Origin: Solirubrobacter phytolaccae
GTDB taxonomy: Bacteria > Actinomycetota > Thermoleophilia > Solirubrobacterales > Solirubrobacteraceae
DNA length: 64,000 nucleotides
Assembly: GCF_027587195.1 (NCBI RefSeq)
Contig: NZ_JAPDDP010000021.1
Coordinates: 1 to 64,000, forward strand
Direction: 5' to 3'
The notes beneath the pieces were generated by a model that saw only the letters and a program-made list of their open reading frames with translations, made no database searches and had not been told where the DNA came from. Below, piece after piece: positions 53,032 to 60,971 of the stretch. The position numbers were made by a program, and so were the translations under genes. Within the stretch, counting starts at the first letter, position 1, and each line of letters opens with the position of its first letter.

Positions 53032-53504
53032 ACGTCCGGGCCCTCGGCGGCGCGGACCTGGACGCATTGACGGACCTCGCGCGCGCCTGCGACGAGACGT
53101 ATCTGGAGTGGACGCCCAAGGGCTGGACGGTGCCGATCGCGCCGACCGGGTGGGCGAACAAGTACCTGCAGCCGACCTCGTGGATCGAGGGCGCGTTCGA
53201 CGAGGACGGCCGGCTCGTCGCCACCGTCGCGTTCCGGCCGTCCGACGTGGCCGCGGACGTCGCGCACGTCGGGCTCGTGTTCACGCATCCCTCGCGCTGG
53301 CGTGAAGGCCTCGCGGGGATGCTGCTCTCCCGTGCGGAGGCCGAGATGGTCATCCGCGGGTACATCAGCGAGATCCTGTGGACGCCGGACGGCGCGCCCG
53401 CGGAGAGCTTCTACCAGGCGCGGGGCTGGGAGCGGGACGGCCGGACCGAGTGGCACCCGTGGGTCGGCCTGCAGATGGTCGGCTACGCGCGGGATCTGCC
53501 GTGA
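53028..53504 (+). CDS. GNAT-family N-acetyltransferase
   Basis: 158 residues. Acyl-CoA site pattern in VGLVFTHPSRWREGLAGMLL and a late AESFYQARGWERDGRTEW, typical of GNAT enzymes (motif A partly degenerate, with W-R-x-G-L-A in place of R-x-x-G-x-G/A). GTG start and stop overlap both neighbours by 4 bases. Substrate unknown. Confidence 0.85.
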   Translation: MNVRALGGADLDALTDLARACDETYLEWTPKGWTVPIAPTGWANKYLQPTSWIEGAFDEDGRLVATVAFRPSDVAADVAHVGLVFTHPSRWREGLAGMLLSRAEAEMVIRGYISEILWTPDGAPAESFYQARGWERDGRTEWHPWVGLQMVGYARDLP

Positions 53505-54706
53505 GGGTGCTGCTCGGGGCGTTCGGGGACCCGGGGCACGCGTTCCCGGTGCTCGCCCTCGGGACCGAGCTGGTCGCGCGCGGGCACGAGGTGGGGATCG
53601 AGACGTGGGAGCGCTGGCGCGAGCCCGCGGAGGCGGCGGGGATGACGTTCGCGGCGGCCCCCGAGTACCAGGTCTTCCCGACGCGGGAAGTGCCGCTGAA
53701 GCCCTACGAGGCGGCGGCGCGGGCGGCGCTCACCACGCGGTCGTTCGTGCAGTCGTTCGCGCCCGACGTGGCGGTTTCCGACATCCTCACTGCGGCGCCG
53801 GTCCTGGCCTGCGAGCTCGAGGGCGTCCCCGTGGCCACGCTCGTCCCCCACGTCTTCCCGTACCTCCCGCCCGGGTTCCCGCCGTTCTCGATCGGCGCGC
53901 GGCTGCCGCGGACCCGGTTGGGCCGGGCCGTGTGGACGCGCACCGACCGGCTGGTGGCCGTCGGGCTCGAGCAGGGGCGTGCGGAGTACAACGACTGCCG
54001 GGCACGGCTGGGGTTGCCGCCCTTGAGCTATGTCCACACCGGGCTCTCGCGCGGGTTGACGATGATCGGGACGTTCCCGCAGCTCGAGTACCCGCGGGCG
54101 TGGCCGTCGTGGACGCGGGTGGTCGGGCCAATGCTGTGGGAGCCGGGCGGGCCTTGCGTGGCACCGCCTCCCGGTGACGGACCCGTGGTGCTCGTCGCGA
54201 CCTCGACGTCGCAGGACCCGTCGGGGTCGCTGCTGCGCGCGGTGTTGGACGGGCTCGCGGACGAGCCGGTGCGCGTGATCGCGATCAGCGAGCCGCGGGA
54301 CGCTCCCGCGAACGCGGTGCTCGTGCCGTGGATGTCCTACGCCGAGACGATGCCGCGCTGCGACCTCGTGATCTGCCACGGCGGGCACGGGACGGTCGCG
54401 CGGGCCCTGGCGAGCGGCGTGCCGGTCTTGATCTGCCCGGCCGCCGGGGACATGGCCGAGACGGCGGCCCGCGTGGACTGGGCGGGCGTCGGTGTGCGGC
54501 TCGCGCCGCGTTTCCTGACGCCCTGGGGCGTCCGGTTGGCCGTGCGGCGGGCGCTGCGCTCACGCGGGTTGCGTGCGCGGGCGGGCGAGCTCGCGCGCTG
54601 GACGCGGATGCATCCCGGGCCCGCGGAGGCCGCGGCCCAGCTGGAGCGCTGGGCCGCGACCGTCGCGACGGCTAGTTCCCGCCGTGCGGGGGAGCCGGCG
54701 GCGTGA
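53501..54706 (+). CDS. Glycosyltransferase family 1 (macrolide/UGT-type)
   Basis: 401 residues. Two Rossmann halves. The first starts VLLGAFGDPGHAFPVLALGT. The nucleotide-sugar site in the second half is CDLVICHGGHGTVARALASG then PVLICPAAGDMAETAARVDW, the UGT/MGT signature. It transfers a sugar from an NDP donor to a small acceptor. Operon position after an oxidoreductase and a GNAT suggests tailoring or inactivation of a small molecule. Its 3' end overlaps the convergent sugar dehydrogenase gene by 35 bases. Confidence 0.88.
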   Translation: MRVLLGAFGDPGHAFPVLALGTELVARGHEVGIETWERWREPAEAAGMTFAAAPEYQVFPTREVPLKPYEAAARAALTTRSFVQSFAPDVAVSDILTAAPVLACELEGVPVATLVPHVFPYLPPGFPPFSIGARLPRTRLGRAVWTRTDRLVAVGLEQGRAEYNDCRARLGLPPLSYVHTGLSRGLTMIGTFPQLEYPRAWPSWTRVVGPMLWEPGGPCVAPPPGDGPVVLVATSTSQDPSGSLLRAVLDGLADEPVRVIAISEPRDAPANAVLVPWMSYAETMPRCDLVICHGGHGTVARALASGVPVLICPAAGDMAETAARVDWAGVGVRLAPRFLTPWGVRLAVRRALRSRGLRARAGELARWTRMHPGPAEAAAQLERWAATVATASSRRAGEPAA

Positions 54707-56813
54707 ACTGCACCTGGGTGGTGCCGGTCAGGCCCGGCTGCCCGTCGGCGCCCGCGTCGGTGTAGGACGCGCCGAGGATCGCGCTCAGGTTCGCCGCGCC
54801 CGCGTGGCCGGCGTCGAGCGGAACCGTGATCTGGCCCGTGCAGCCGACGCTCGAGGACTGCGGGTGGCCGTGGCGCTCGTGGCCGAGGATGTACGCCACG
54901 GTGACCTTCGTGCAGTCGACGACCGCGTCGTCGGTCACCTTGACCTCGTAGGTGATCGTCTGGCCGAACTGGAACGGCGCGGCCGGGTCGTTCGCCTTGG
55001 GGGTGGTGACGAGCTCCAGGACCGGCTCCTGGTTGCCGACCAGGATGCGCACGTCCGCGGACGCGGTGCGCTTGGTCTGGTCGGTCACCTTGACCGTCGC
55101 GCGGTACTCGCCGTTCTTGGTGTACGTGTAGCCCGGGTTCGGCGCGCTGCTGTCGACCTTGCCGTCGGCGTCGAAGTCCCACGCGTACGTGAGCTTGTCA
55201 CCGTCCGGGTCGGTGGTGCCGACCGAGCTGAACTGGACCGCGAGCGGCGCACGGCCGCCGTGGACGCTGGCTGCGACCTTCACCACGGGCGAGCGGTTGC
55301 CGCGCACGTAGTTGATCTTCGACAGCTGCGCGTCCGGGTTCTCGGCGAAGTAGCCGTCGCCGTACTCGAGCACGTAGAGCGAGCCGTCAGGGCCCCACTC
55401 GACGTCCATCGGGTTGTCGACGAACGGCGCGAAGCCGTCGATCTCGTCCACGCGACCGACCTTGTTGAGCTCGATCATCTTGATGTAGTCGCGCGTCCAC
55501 TCGTAGAAGAGCGGCTTGCCCGCGTACGAGTTCGGGAAGCGGAACACGGACTTGTTGCCCTTGATCGGCTCGTACGCCGGGCCGCCCATCGGGGCGATGC
55601 CGCCGTTGCCCTCCGGGCCCTTGACCTCGAGCTGCGGGAAGTGCGGCGAGAGGACGTACGAGTACCAGATGTCCGGGCGCGCGACCGGCGGCAGCTTGGT
55701 GAGGCCCGTGTTGTACGCCGAGTCGTTGGTCGGCCCGGCCTTGCAGTCGAACTTCAGGCCCGAGGTCTTCGTGGCGAAGTCGAAGTCGTTGTACGTCAGC
55801 GTCGGCGTCACGCAGTACGGCCAGCCATAGTTGGCCGCTTCCTTGATGATGATCCAGCGCCCGTGGCCGGCGGGGCCGCGCGCGGGATCGGGCTTCTCGG
55901 CGTCCGGCGAGTAGTCGCCGACGTAGAGCGTGCCCGACTTGGGATCGATCCCGAAGCGGTACGGGTTGCGCAGGCCCATCGCGAAGATCTCGGGCTTGGT
56001 CTTGGCCTTGCCCTTGGGGAACAGGTTGCCCTTCGGCACCGTGTAGCCCGGCTTGCCCGTCTTCGGCGTGATCCGCAGGATCTTGCCGCGCAGGTCGTTC
56101 GTGTTGCCCGCGCTGCGGCGAGCGTCGAACACCGGGTTGCGGTTCGGCGAGTCGTCCAGCGGCGAGTAGCCGTCCGAGAAGAACGGGTTCGTGTCGTCAC
56201 CGGTCGACAGGTACAGGTTGCCCGCGTTGTCGAACTCGATGTTGCCGCCCACGTGGCAGCACTGGCCACGGTCGACCGGCACGTCGATGATCTTCTGCTC
56301 GGTCCCGACGTCGATCCGGCTGCCCTTGAGCTTGAACCGCGACAGGCGGATCACGCCCTTGAACGGCTGGAACGTCGCGAGCGGCCCGTCATCCGGCGCG
56401 TCACCCTCGTTGAAGCCCGGCGTCGCCGGGTTGTCCGCCGGCGTGTTCTGCGGCGGCGAGTAGTACGCGTACACCCACTTGTCCTTCGCGAACGTCCGCG
56501 GGTTGATCGCGACGCTCTGCAGTCCTTCCTCGTCGTGCGAGTACACCTCGAACCGCACCGCGAGCACGTTGCGCCCGGACTTCGGGTCGTGGATTCGAAC
56601 CTCGCCGGTGCGCGCCGTGTGCAGCACGCGGCCGTCCGGCAGCACCGCGAGGTTCATCGGCTCGCCCGGAAAGTCGTTCAGCGTGACCTTCTCGAACTTC
56701 TCCGCCCCGGGCTGGGGCGTCGGCGTCGGCGCTGGCGTTTCCTGGGCCTGAGCTGCCGCCGGGATGCCGACACATCCCAACGTGAGCAGTGCCGCAATGG
56801 CCTGCTTTCGCAT
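54672..56813 (-). CDS. Secreted PQQ-dependent sugar dehydrogenase-like protein with PKD domain
   Basis: 713 residues. Signal peptide at MRKQAIAALLTLGCVGIPAAA. A glucose/sorbosone dehydrogenase beta-propeller spans about 60-480 (EPMNLAVLPDGRVLHTARTG, QCCHVGGNIEFDNAGNLYLS, EIFAMGLRNPYRFGIDPKSG). A PKD domain follows (about 500-585, GTTDPDGDKLTYAWDFDADG), then a C-terminal beta domain with likely disulfides. ATG 56813 has GGGAGGTAGGA before it. By family it oxidises sugars outside the cell with PQQ or Ca2+, but many such proteins are uncharacterised. Confidence 0.87.
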   Translation of the reverse strand: MRKQAIAALLTLGCVGIPAAAQAQETPAPTPTPQPGAEKFEKVTLNDFPGEPMNLAVLPDGRVLHTARTGEVRIHDPKSGRNVLAVRFEVYSHDEEGLQSVAINPRTFAKDKWVYAYYSPPQNTPADNPATPGFNEGDAPDDGPLATFQPFKGVIRLSRFKLKGSRIDVGTEQKIIDVPVDRGQCCHVGGNIEFDNAGNLYLSTGDDTNPFFSDGYSPLDDSPNRNPVFDARRSAGNTNDLRGKILRITPKTGKPGYTVPKGNLFPKGKAKTKPEIFAMGLRNPYRFGIDPKSGTLYVGDYSPDAEKPDPARGPAGHGRWIIIKEAANYGWPYCVTPTLTYNDFDFATKTSGLKFDCKAGPTNDSAYNTGLTKLPPVARPDIWYSYVLSPHFPQLEVKGPEGNGGIAPMGGPAYEPIKGNKSVFRFPNSYAGKPLFYEWTRDYIKMIELNKVGRVDEIDGFAPFVDNPMDVEWGPDGSLYVLEYGDGYFAENPDAQLSKINYVRGNRSPVVKVAASVHGGRAPLAVQFSSVGTTDPDGDKLTYAWDFDADGKVDSSAPNPGYTYTKNGEYRATVKVTDQTKRTASADVRILVGNQEPVLELVTTPKANDPAAPFQFGQTITYEVKVTDDAVVDCTKVTVAYILGHERHGHPQSSSVGCTGQITVPLDAGHAGAANLSAILGASYTDAGADGQPGLTGTTQVQFTPPAPPHGGN

Positions 56814-56990
56814 TCCTACCTCCCACACATCACTTGCGGAACGGGCTTCGCGCGAACTGCTGCGCGAGGGACGTCCCATCCCCTGACAATGTGTGCTCTT
56901 TAGCCGTTTAGGCCTGCAAACTAACGTCGGCTCCCGTACAGATGTGCCAACTCCTTGCGGAGTAGTAGGTCGAATCGGCGCCAGAACGCA

Positions 56991-57024
56991 AAAGAGGCCC
57001 GCATCTCGCGATGCGGACCTCTTT
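56991..57024 (-). terminator. Rho-independent terminator of tRNA-Asn
   Basis: AAAGAGG-C-CCGCATC (56991-57005) pairs with GATGCGG-A-CCTCTTT (57010-57024), 14 of 15 pairs, loop TCGC. It lies 4 bases downstream of the tRNA on the minus strand, with TTTT at the stem foot. Confidence 0.82.
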
Positions 57025-57028
57025 CAAG

Positions 57029-57100
<72 letters not shown>

Positions 57101-57285
57101 CCGAACAGCCGCTCAAGCAGCTGCGGCCCACATAGTAGTAACCGCGACGGCAGTTGCGTGGTTCCGCTCTCGACTTCGGCGCGGAGCAGGACGCACTTGG
57201 CCGCTTCGACCCTTGCCGCCGCCAGGGAACGGGCCGCTCCCTGGCGCGACGACGCGACGCTCTCGCGCTCGGATCGACGGGAAGC

Positions 57286-59907
57286 TCAGGCGAGGCGGGA
57301 GCGGATCTCGGTCAGCACGCGCTCGCGTTCCACGGCGAGCTCGGTCACGCCCGTCGCACCGCTCACCCGGGCGTTCGAGATGCGCCGCTCGATCCGGTGC
57401 AGCTCGAGCTGCAGCGCCTCGAGCTCGAACTTCGCGGACGTCGCGTCGAGCATGCCGGAGTCCACCACGAGCTTCGCGATGACGCGTGCGAGGTTCTCGT
57501 CACCCGTCGGCAGGTGCGCCGTGGGAGAGCGCAGCCGGCCGCGCAGGTACGCGGCGGCGTGACGCGTCGCAGGCGCGGAGAAGTAGTCGTCGACGTCGAA
57601 GGTCGCGAGGCGCTTCTCGCCCTCCTCGGGCAGCGCGATGCAGAACGCCAGGAACGCGTGCTCGTGACGCTCGCGCCGCGCGATCGCGGCGTGTGGATCG
57701 TTCGGCTCGGGCGGCGGCTCGTCACGGCGATAGCGATCGCGGTCACGCCCACCGCCGCCACGGTAGTTGCCCCGACCGCCGCCGCGCTGGTCGCGCCGAC
57801 CACCGCCGCCCCCGCCACGCGGCTGCCACTCGCGCTGCCAGCCCTGTTGCTGCGCCGGCGGTTGCGGAGTCCAGCCCGTCGCCTGAGGCTGCGGCTCCCA
57901 CGCACCGGGCGGCGGACCGACCGGCCCGGGGTCCGCGGCCGGAGCGTCGGCCCACTCCCCGGGAGCGCCGAACGCACCCGGGTCGTAGTCGTCGTCGCCG
58001 GAGAAGCCGTCCCACTCCGGCGGAGGCGGGCCGTCCGAGACCGGATTCTCCGGCACCGATGCCCCCGGGAGCGCCGACGCGCCGGTCGGACGCGTCCCGT
58101 GCGCGTCGCCCTCCGTGGGTGCCGCGCCAGGTTGCCCCGGCACCGACGGCCCGTGTGCGCCGGACGGCGCGTGCTGCCCAGCCGCGCCCGGGTTCGCAGG
58201 ATCGTGCCCGCCGGCCGGATGGTCGACCGGCGGATGTCCCCCGCCCCGCTGGTCGGCCGGAGGCTGCCCACCGCCCGATTGGTTCGCCGAGCCCTGTCCG
58301 CCGGCCCCCTGGTCGGCCGGAGGCTGCCCAGCACCCCGCTGGTTCGTCGGCGCCTGTCCGCCGCCCCGCTGGTCGGCCCCCGCGTGCGGGGGCGTGGCCT
58401 GTCCACCGCTGCCACCGTGCTGTGCCGGCGCTGGCCCGCCCTGAGCACCCTGAGGCGCGGGCCCTCCCTGGAGACGCCCCTGGGGCGGCTGTCCGCCCCC
58501 GCGCGTCCAGCCGGACCGCGGCGGGTTGCCGCCCCTTCCCGGCTCGCCGCGCCCGCGCATCTCGCCGCGGGAGCGGGCCGTGAACGGCGGCTGCTGGGTC
58601 GCCGGCGCCTGCAGGAGCTCGTTGACCATGTTCGACGTCATCGAGAACTTGTTCGCGATCAGCTCCACGAGCTGATCGCGCAAGATCGTGGGCCGCATCG
58701 ACGCGATGATCGGCTTGACGGCCGCGAGCATCTCGTCCGTGCTCGCGTCGCGCTGCTCGAGGGCCCGTTCGACCTCGAACCGCTCGATCGGGATCGCCTT
58801 CTCCAGCAGCGCGCGCATCTCGTCGGCGCCCGACTTCTGGACGACGTCCGCGGGATCCTCGCCCAGCGGCAGGCGCACGATCTTGAACTCGACCGCCCGG
58901 GTGGAGCGCCCCTTGTTGTGGGTCCGCAGCGACGCGATGCCCTTGGCCACCGACTCCTGCCCCGCCCGGTCCGGGTCCTGGCAGAACAAGGCCTTGGGCG
59001 CGAGCCGCGCGATCGCGTCCACCTGCGCGTCCGTCAACGCCGTACCCATCTGCGCCACGACCTCGGGCACGCCCGCCTGATGCAAGGCGATCACGTCCGT
59101 GTAGCCCTCGACGAGCACCACGCGCCCCGCCTTGGCCGCCGCCGCGCGGGCCAGGTCCGCCCCGTAGACGATCCGCCCCTTGTGGAACAGGTCGTTCTCG
59201 GACGTGTTGAGGTACTTGGGCTTGTCGTCGGGCTTCATCGCCCGCGCGCCGAAGCCCAGCACGCGCCCGCGCTCGTCGGCCAGCGGGAACGTGATCCGCC
59301 CGCGGAAGCGGTCGATCAGCGTGCCGCGCGAAGAGCGCGAGGCCAGCCCCGCGGCCACCAGCTCGCCCTCGCCGTAGCCCGCCCGCCGCGACCCGAGCAC
59401 GACGCGATCCCACGTGTCCGGAGCGAACCCCACGCGGAACGCCCGCAGCGCGCCCTCCTGGAGCCCACGCGACTGCAGGTACGCCCGCGCGTCCTCCGCC
59501 TCGGGCGACTCCCACAACACGCGCACGTAGTACGCGGCCGTGCGCTCGAGCAGCGCCAGCAACCGGTCGCGCTTCTGCCGGCGCTCGGCCTCCCGCGGGT
59601 CCTCGGACTCGCGCTCCAGCGGCACGCGATAGCGCTCGGCCAACGACTCCAGCGCCTCACCGAAGGACAGGTTCTCCGTGGCCATCACGAACTTGAAGAC
59701 GTCACCGCCGGCGCCGCAGCCGAAGCAGTAGTAGACCTTCTCCGTCGGGTTGATGCCGAAGGACGGCGAGCGCTCGTCGTGGAACGGGCACAGCCCTTCC
59801 AAGCGCGCGATGCCCGACCGCCGGAGCTCCGTGCGCGCGCCGACGACCTCGGCGAAGTCCACGGCGTCGCGGACCCGTTCGCGTGACTCGTCGGTGTACC
59901 GCGCCAT
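57286..59907 (-). CDS. dnaG: DNA primase with expanded repetitive linker
   Basis: 873 residues against about 600 usual. CHC2 zinc finger (C40, H43, C61, C64 in LCPFHDERSPSF and YYCFGCGAGGD), then RNA-polymerase and Toprim domains (VVLVEGYTDVIALHQAG; CQDPDRAGQESV). A linker of about 290 residues (about 440-735) has Gly/Gln/Pro decapeptide repeats and an RGG-rich basic patch (RRDQRGGGRGNYRGGGGRDR). The C-terminal helicase-interaction domain ends at 873. It makes primers for replication. ATG 59907 overlaps the dgt stop (ATGA). The linker may be intrinsically disordered and bind nucleic acid. Confidence 0.95.
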   Translation of the reverse strand: MARYTDESRERVRDAVDFAEVVGARTELRRSGIARLEGLCPFHDERSPSFGINPTEKVYYCFGCGAGGDVFKFVMATENLSFGEALESLAERYRVPLERESEDPREAERRQKRDRLLALLERTAAYYVRVLWESPEAEDARAYLQSRGLQEGALRAFRVGFAPDTWDRVVLGSRRAGYGEGELVAAGLASRSSRGTLIDRFRGRITFPLADERGRVLGFGARAMKPDDKPKYLNTSENDLFHKGRIVYGADLARAAAAKAGRVVLVEGYTDVIALHQAGVPEVVAQMGTALTDAQVDAIARLAPKALFCQDPDRAGQESVAKGIASLRTHNKGRSTRAVEFKIVRLPLGEDPADVVQKSGADEMRALLEKAIPIERFEVERALEQRDASTDEMLAAVKPIIASMRPTILRDQLVELIANKFSMTSNMVNELLQAPATQQPPFTARSRGEMRGRGEPGRGGNPPRSGWTRGGGQPPQGRLQGGPAPQGAQGGPAPAQHGGSGGQATPPHAGADQRGGGQAPTNQRGAGQPPADQGAGGQGSANQSGGGQPPADQRGGGHPPVDHPAGGHDPANPGAAGQHAPSGAHGPSVPGQPGAAPTEGDAHGTRPTGASALPGASVPENPVSDGPPPPEWDGFSGDDDYDPGAFGAPGEWADAPAADPGPVGPPPGAWEPQPQATGWTPQPPAQQQGWQREWQPRGGGGGGRRDQRGGGRGNYRGGGGRDRDRYRRDEPPPEPNDPHAAIARRERHEHAFLAFCIALPEEGEKRLATFDVDDYFSAPATRHAAAYLRGRLRSPTAHLPTGDENLARVIAKLVVDSGMLDATSAKFELEALQLELHRIERRISNARVSGATGVTELAVERERVLTEIRSRLA
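58249..58330. repeat. 60-bp in-frame repeat within the dnaG linker
   Basis: A 22-base segment beginning CTGGTCGGCCGGAGGCTGCC occurs at 58249-58270 and again at 58309-58330. Between and around them, 30-bp sub-units encode decapeptides such as GQPPADQRGG. All changes stay in frame, so length can vary by slippage without breaking dnaG. Confidence 0.85.
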
Positions 59908-60902
59908 CAGGCCGCCAGGCCCTGCGGAACGAAGCGCTCGCTCCAGGCACGAATGGCGAACCGGTCGGTCATCCCTGCCAAGTAGTCGATCACACGGTCC
60001 GGCATCTCCCCCGGCGGCAGCTCGTCCGGGTGCTCGCAGTACCAGTCGAAGAGTCCGCGCAGCACCCGCTCGACCCGAGCGGCCTGCGCGCGCTGGGTCG
60101 GCCCGAGGTACACGCGCTCGAACATGAACGAGCGCAGGGCGTACATCGCGCGCCCGATCTCCTCCCCCTGCGCGATGTCCCCCGCGGCCTCCGAGTGCTC
60201 GACGAGGTCGTTGACGAGCGTGTCGATCCGCGCCGGGCCGGTCGGGCCGAGGATGGCGATCTCGCGCGCGGGCAGGTCCTCCACCGCCAGCACGCCCGCT
60301 CGCAGCGCGTCGTCGATGTCGTGGTTGATGTACGCGATCCGGTCCACGAGCCGGACGATCTTGCCCTCGAGCGTGGCGGGCTCGCCGGCGCCGGACGAGT
60401 GGCGCAGGATCCCATCCCGCACCGGATCGGTCAGGTTGAGGTCCTCGAGCACGTCCACGACCCGCAGCGAGTGCTCATTGTGGCGGAACCCGCGGCCGAA
60501 GCGCTCACGCCCGGCGCGGTCCAGCACGTCCTCCCCGATGTGCCCGAACGGCGGATGCCCGACGTCGTGCCCGAGCCCGATCGCCTCCGTCAAGTCCTCG
60601 TTGAGCCGCAGCGCCCGCGCGACGGTGCGGCTGATGCCCGTGACCTCAAGCGTGTGCGTGAGCCGCGTGCGGAAGTGATCGCCCTCGGGCGAGACGAACA
60701 CCTGCGTCTTGTGCTTGAGCCGGCGGAACGGCTTGGAGTGCACGATCCGGTCGCGGTCGCGCTGGAACGGCGTGCGCACCCCGCTGTCTTCCTCCTCGCG
60801 CCGGCGCCGCGCCGGATACGACAACGTGGCCAGTGGCGACAGCCACGCGGCCTCCCGAGCCTGCTGGGCGGAGGCGAAGTCGCTGACGGTCGGGGCGCTC
60901 AC
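59907..60902 (-). CDS. dgt: Deoxyguanosinetriphosphate triphosphohydrolase-like protein
   Basis: 331 residues. HD-domain dNTPase: DRDRIVHSKPFRRLKHKTQV, RLTHTLEVTGISRTVARALR, GLGHDVGHPPFGHIGED (HD pair) and LVDRIAYINHDIDDALRAG. It hydrolyses dNTP to deoxynucleoside and triphosphate. The dgt-dnaG order with coupled starts is common in actinobacteria and links dNTP control to replication. GTG start at 60902. Confidence 0.93.
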   Translation of the reverse strand: MSAPTVSDFASAQQAREAAWLSPLATLSYPARRRREEEDSGVRTPFQRDRDRIVHSKPFRRLKHKTQVFVSPEGDHFRTRLTHTLEVTGISRTVARALRLNEDLTEAIGLGHDVGHPPFGHIGEDVLDRAGRERFGRGFRHNEHSLRVVDVLEDLNLTDPVRDGILRHSSGAGEPATLEGKIVRLVDRIAYINHDIDDALRAGVLAVEDLPAREIAILGPTGPARIDTLVNDLVEHSEAAGDIAQGEEIGRAMYALRSFMFERVYLGPTQRAQAARVERVLRGLFDWYCEHPDELPPGEMPDRVIDYLAGMTDRFAIRAWSERFVPQGLAA

Positions 60903-60971
60903 GCCTCCATTCTGACCGGCTCCGTGGATGGCACCGGACGATTGCGCAAAGTCGGCACGAACTCTTTGCGA

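Noticed and set aside
58200-58400. Possible CRISPR or minisatellite array
   Set aside because: The 30/60-bp periodicity is in frame inside dnaG and encodes decapeptide repeats. There are no unique spacers between identical repeats.
57154-59886. A 910-codon open frame opposite dnaG
   Set aside because: The minus strand encodes a textbook DnaG with zinc finger and Toprim; the opposite frame is Arg/Pro-rich shadow.
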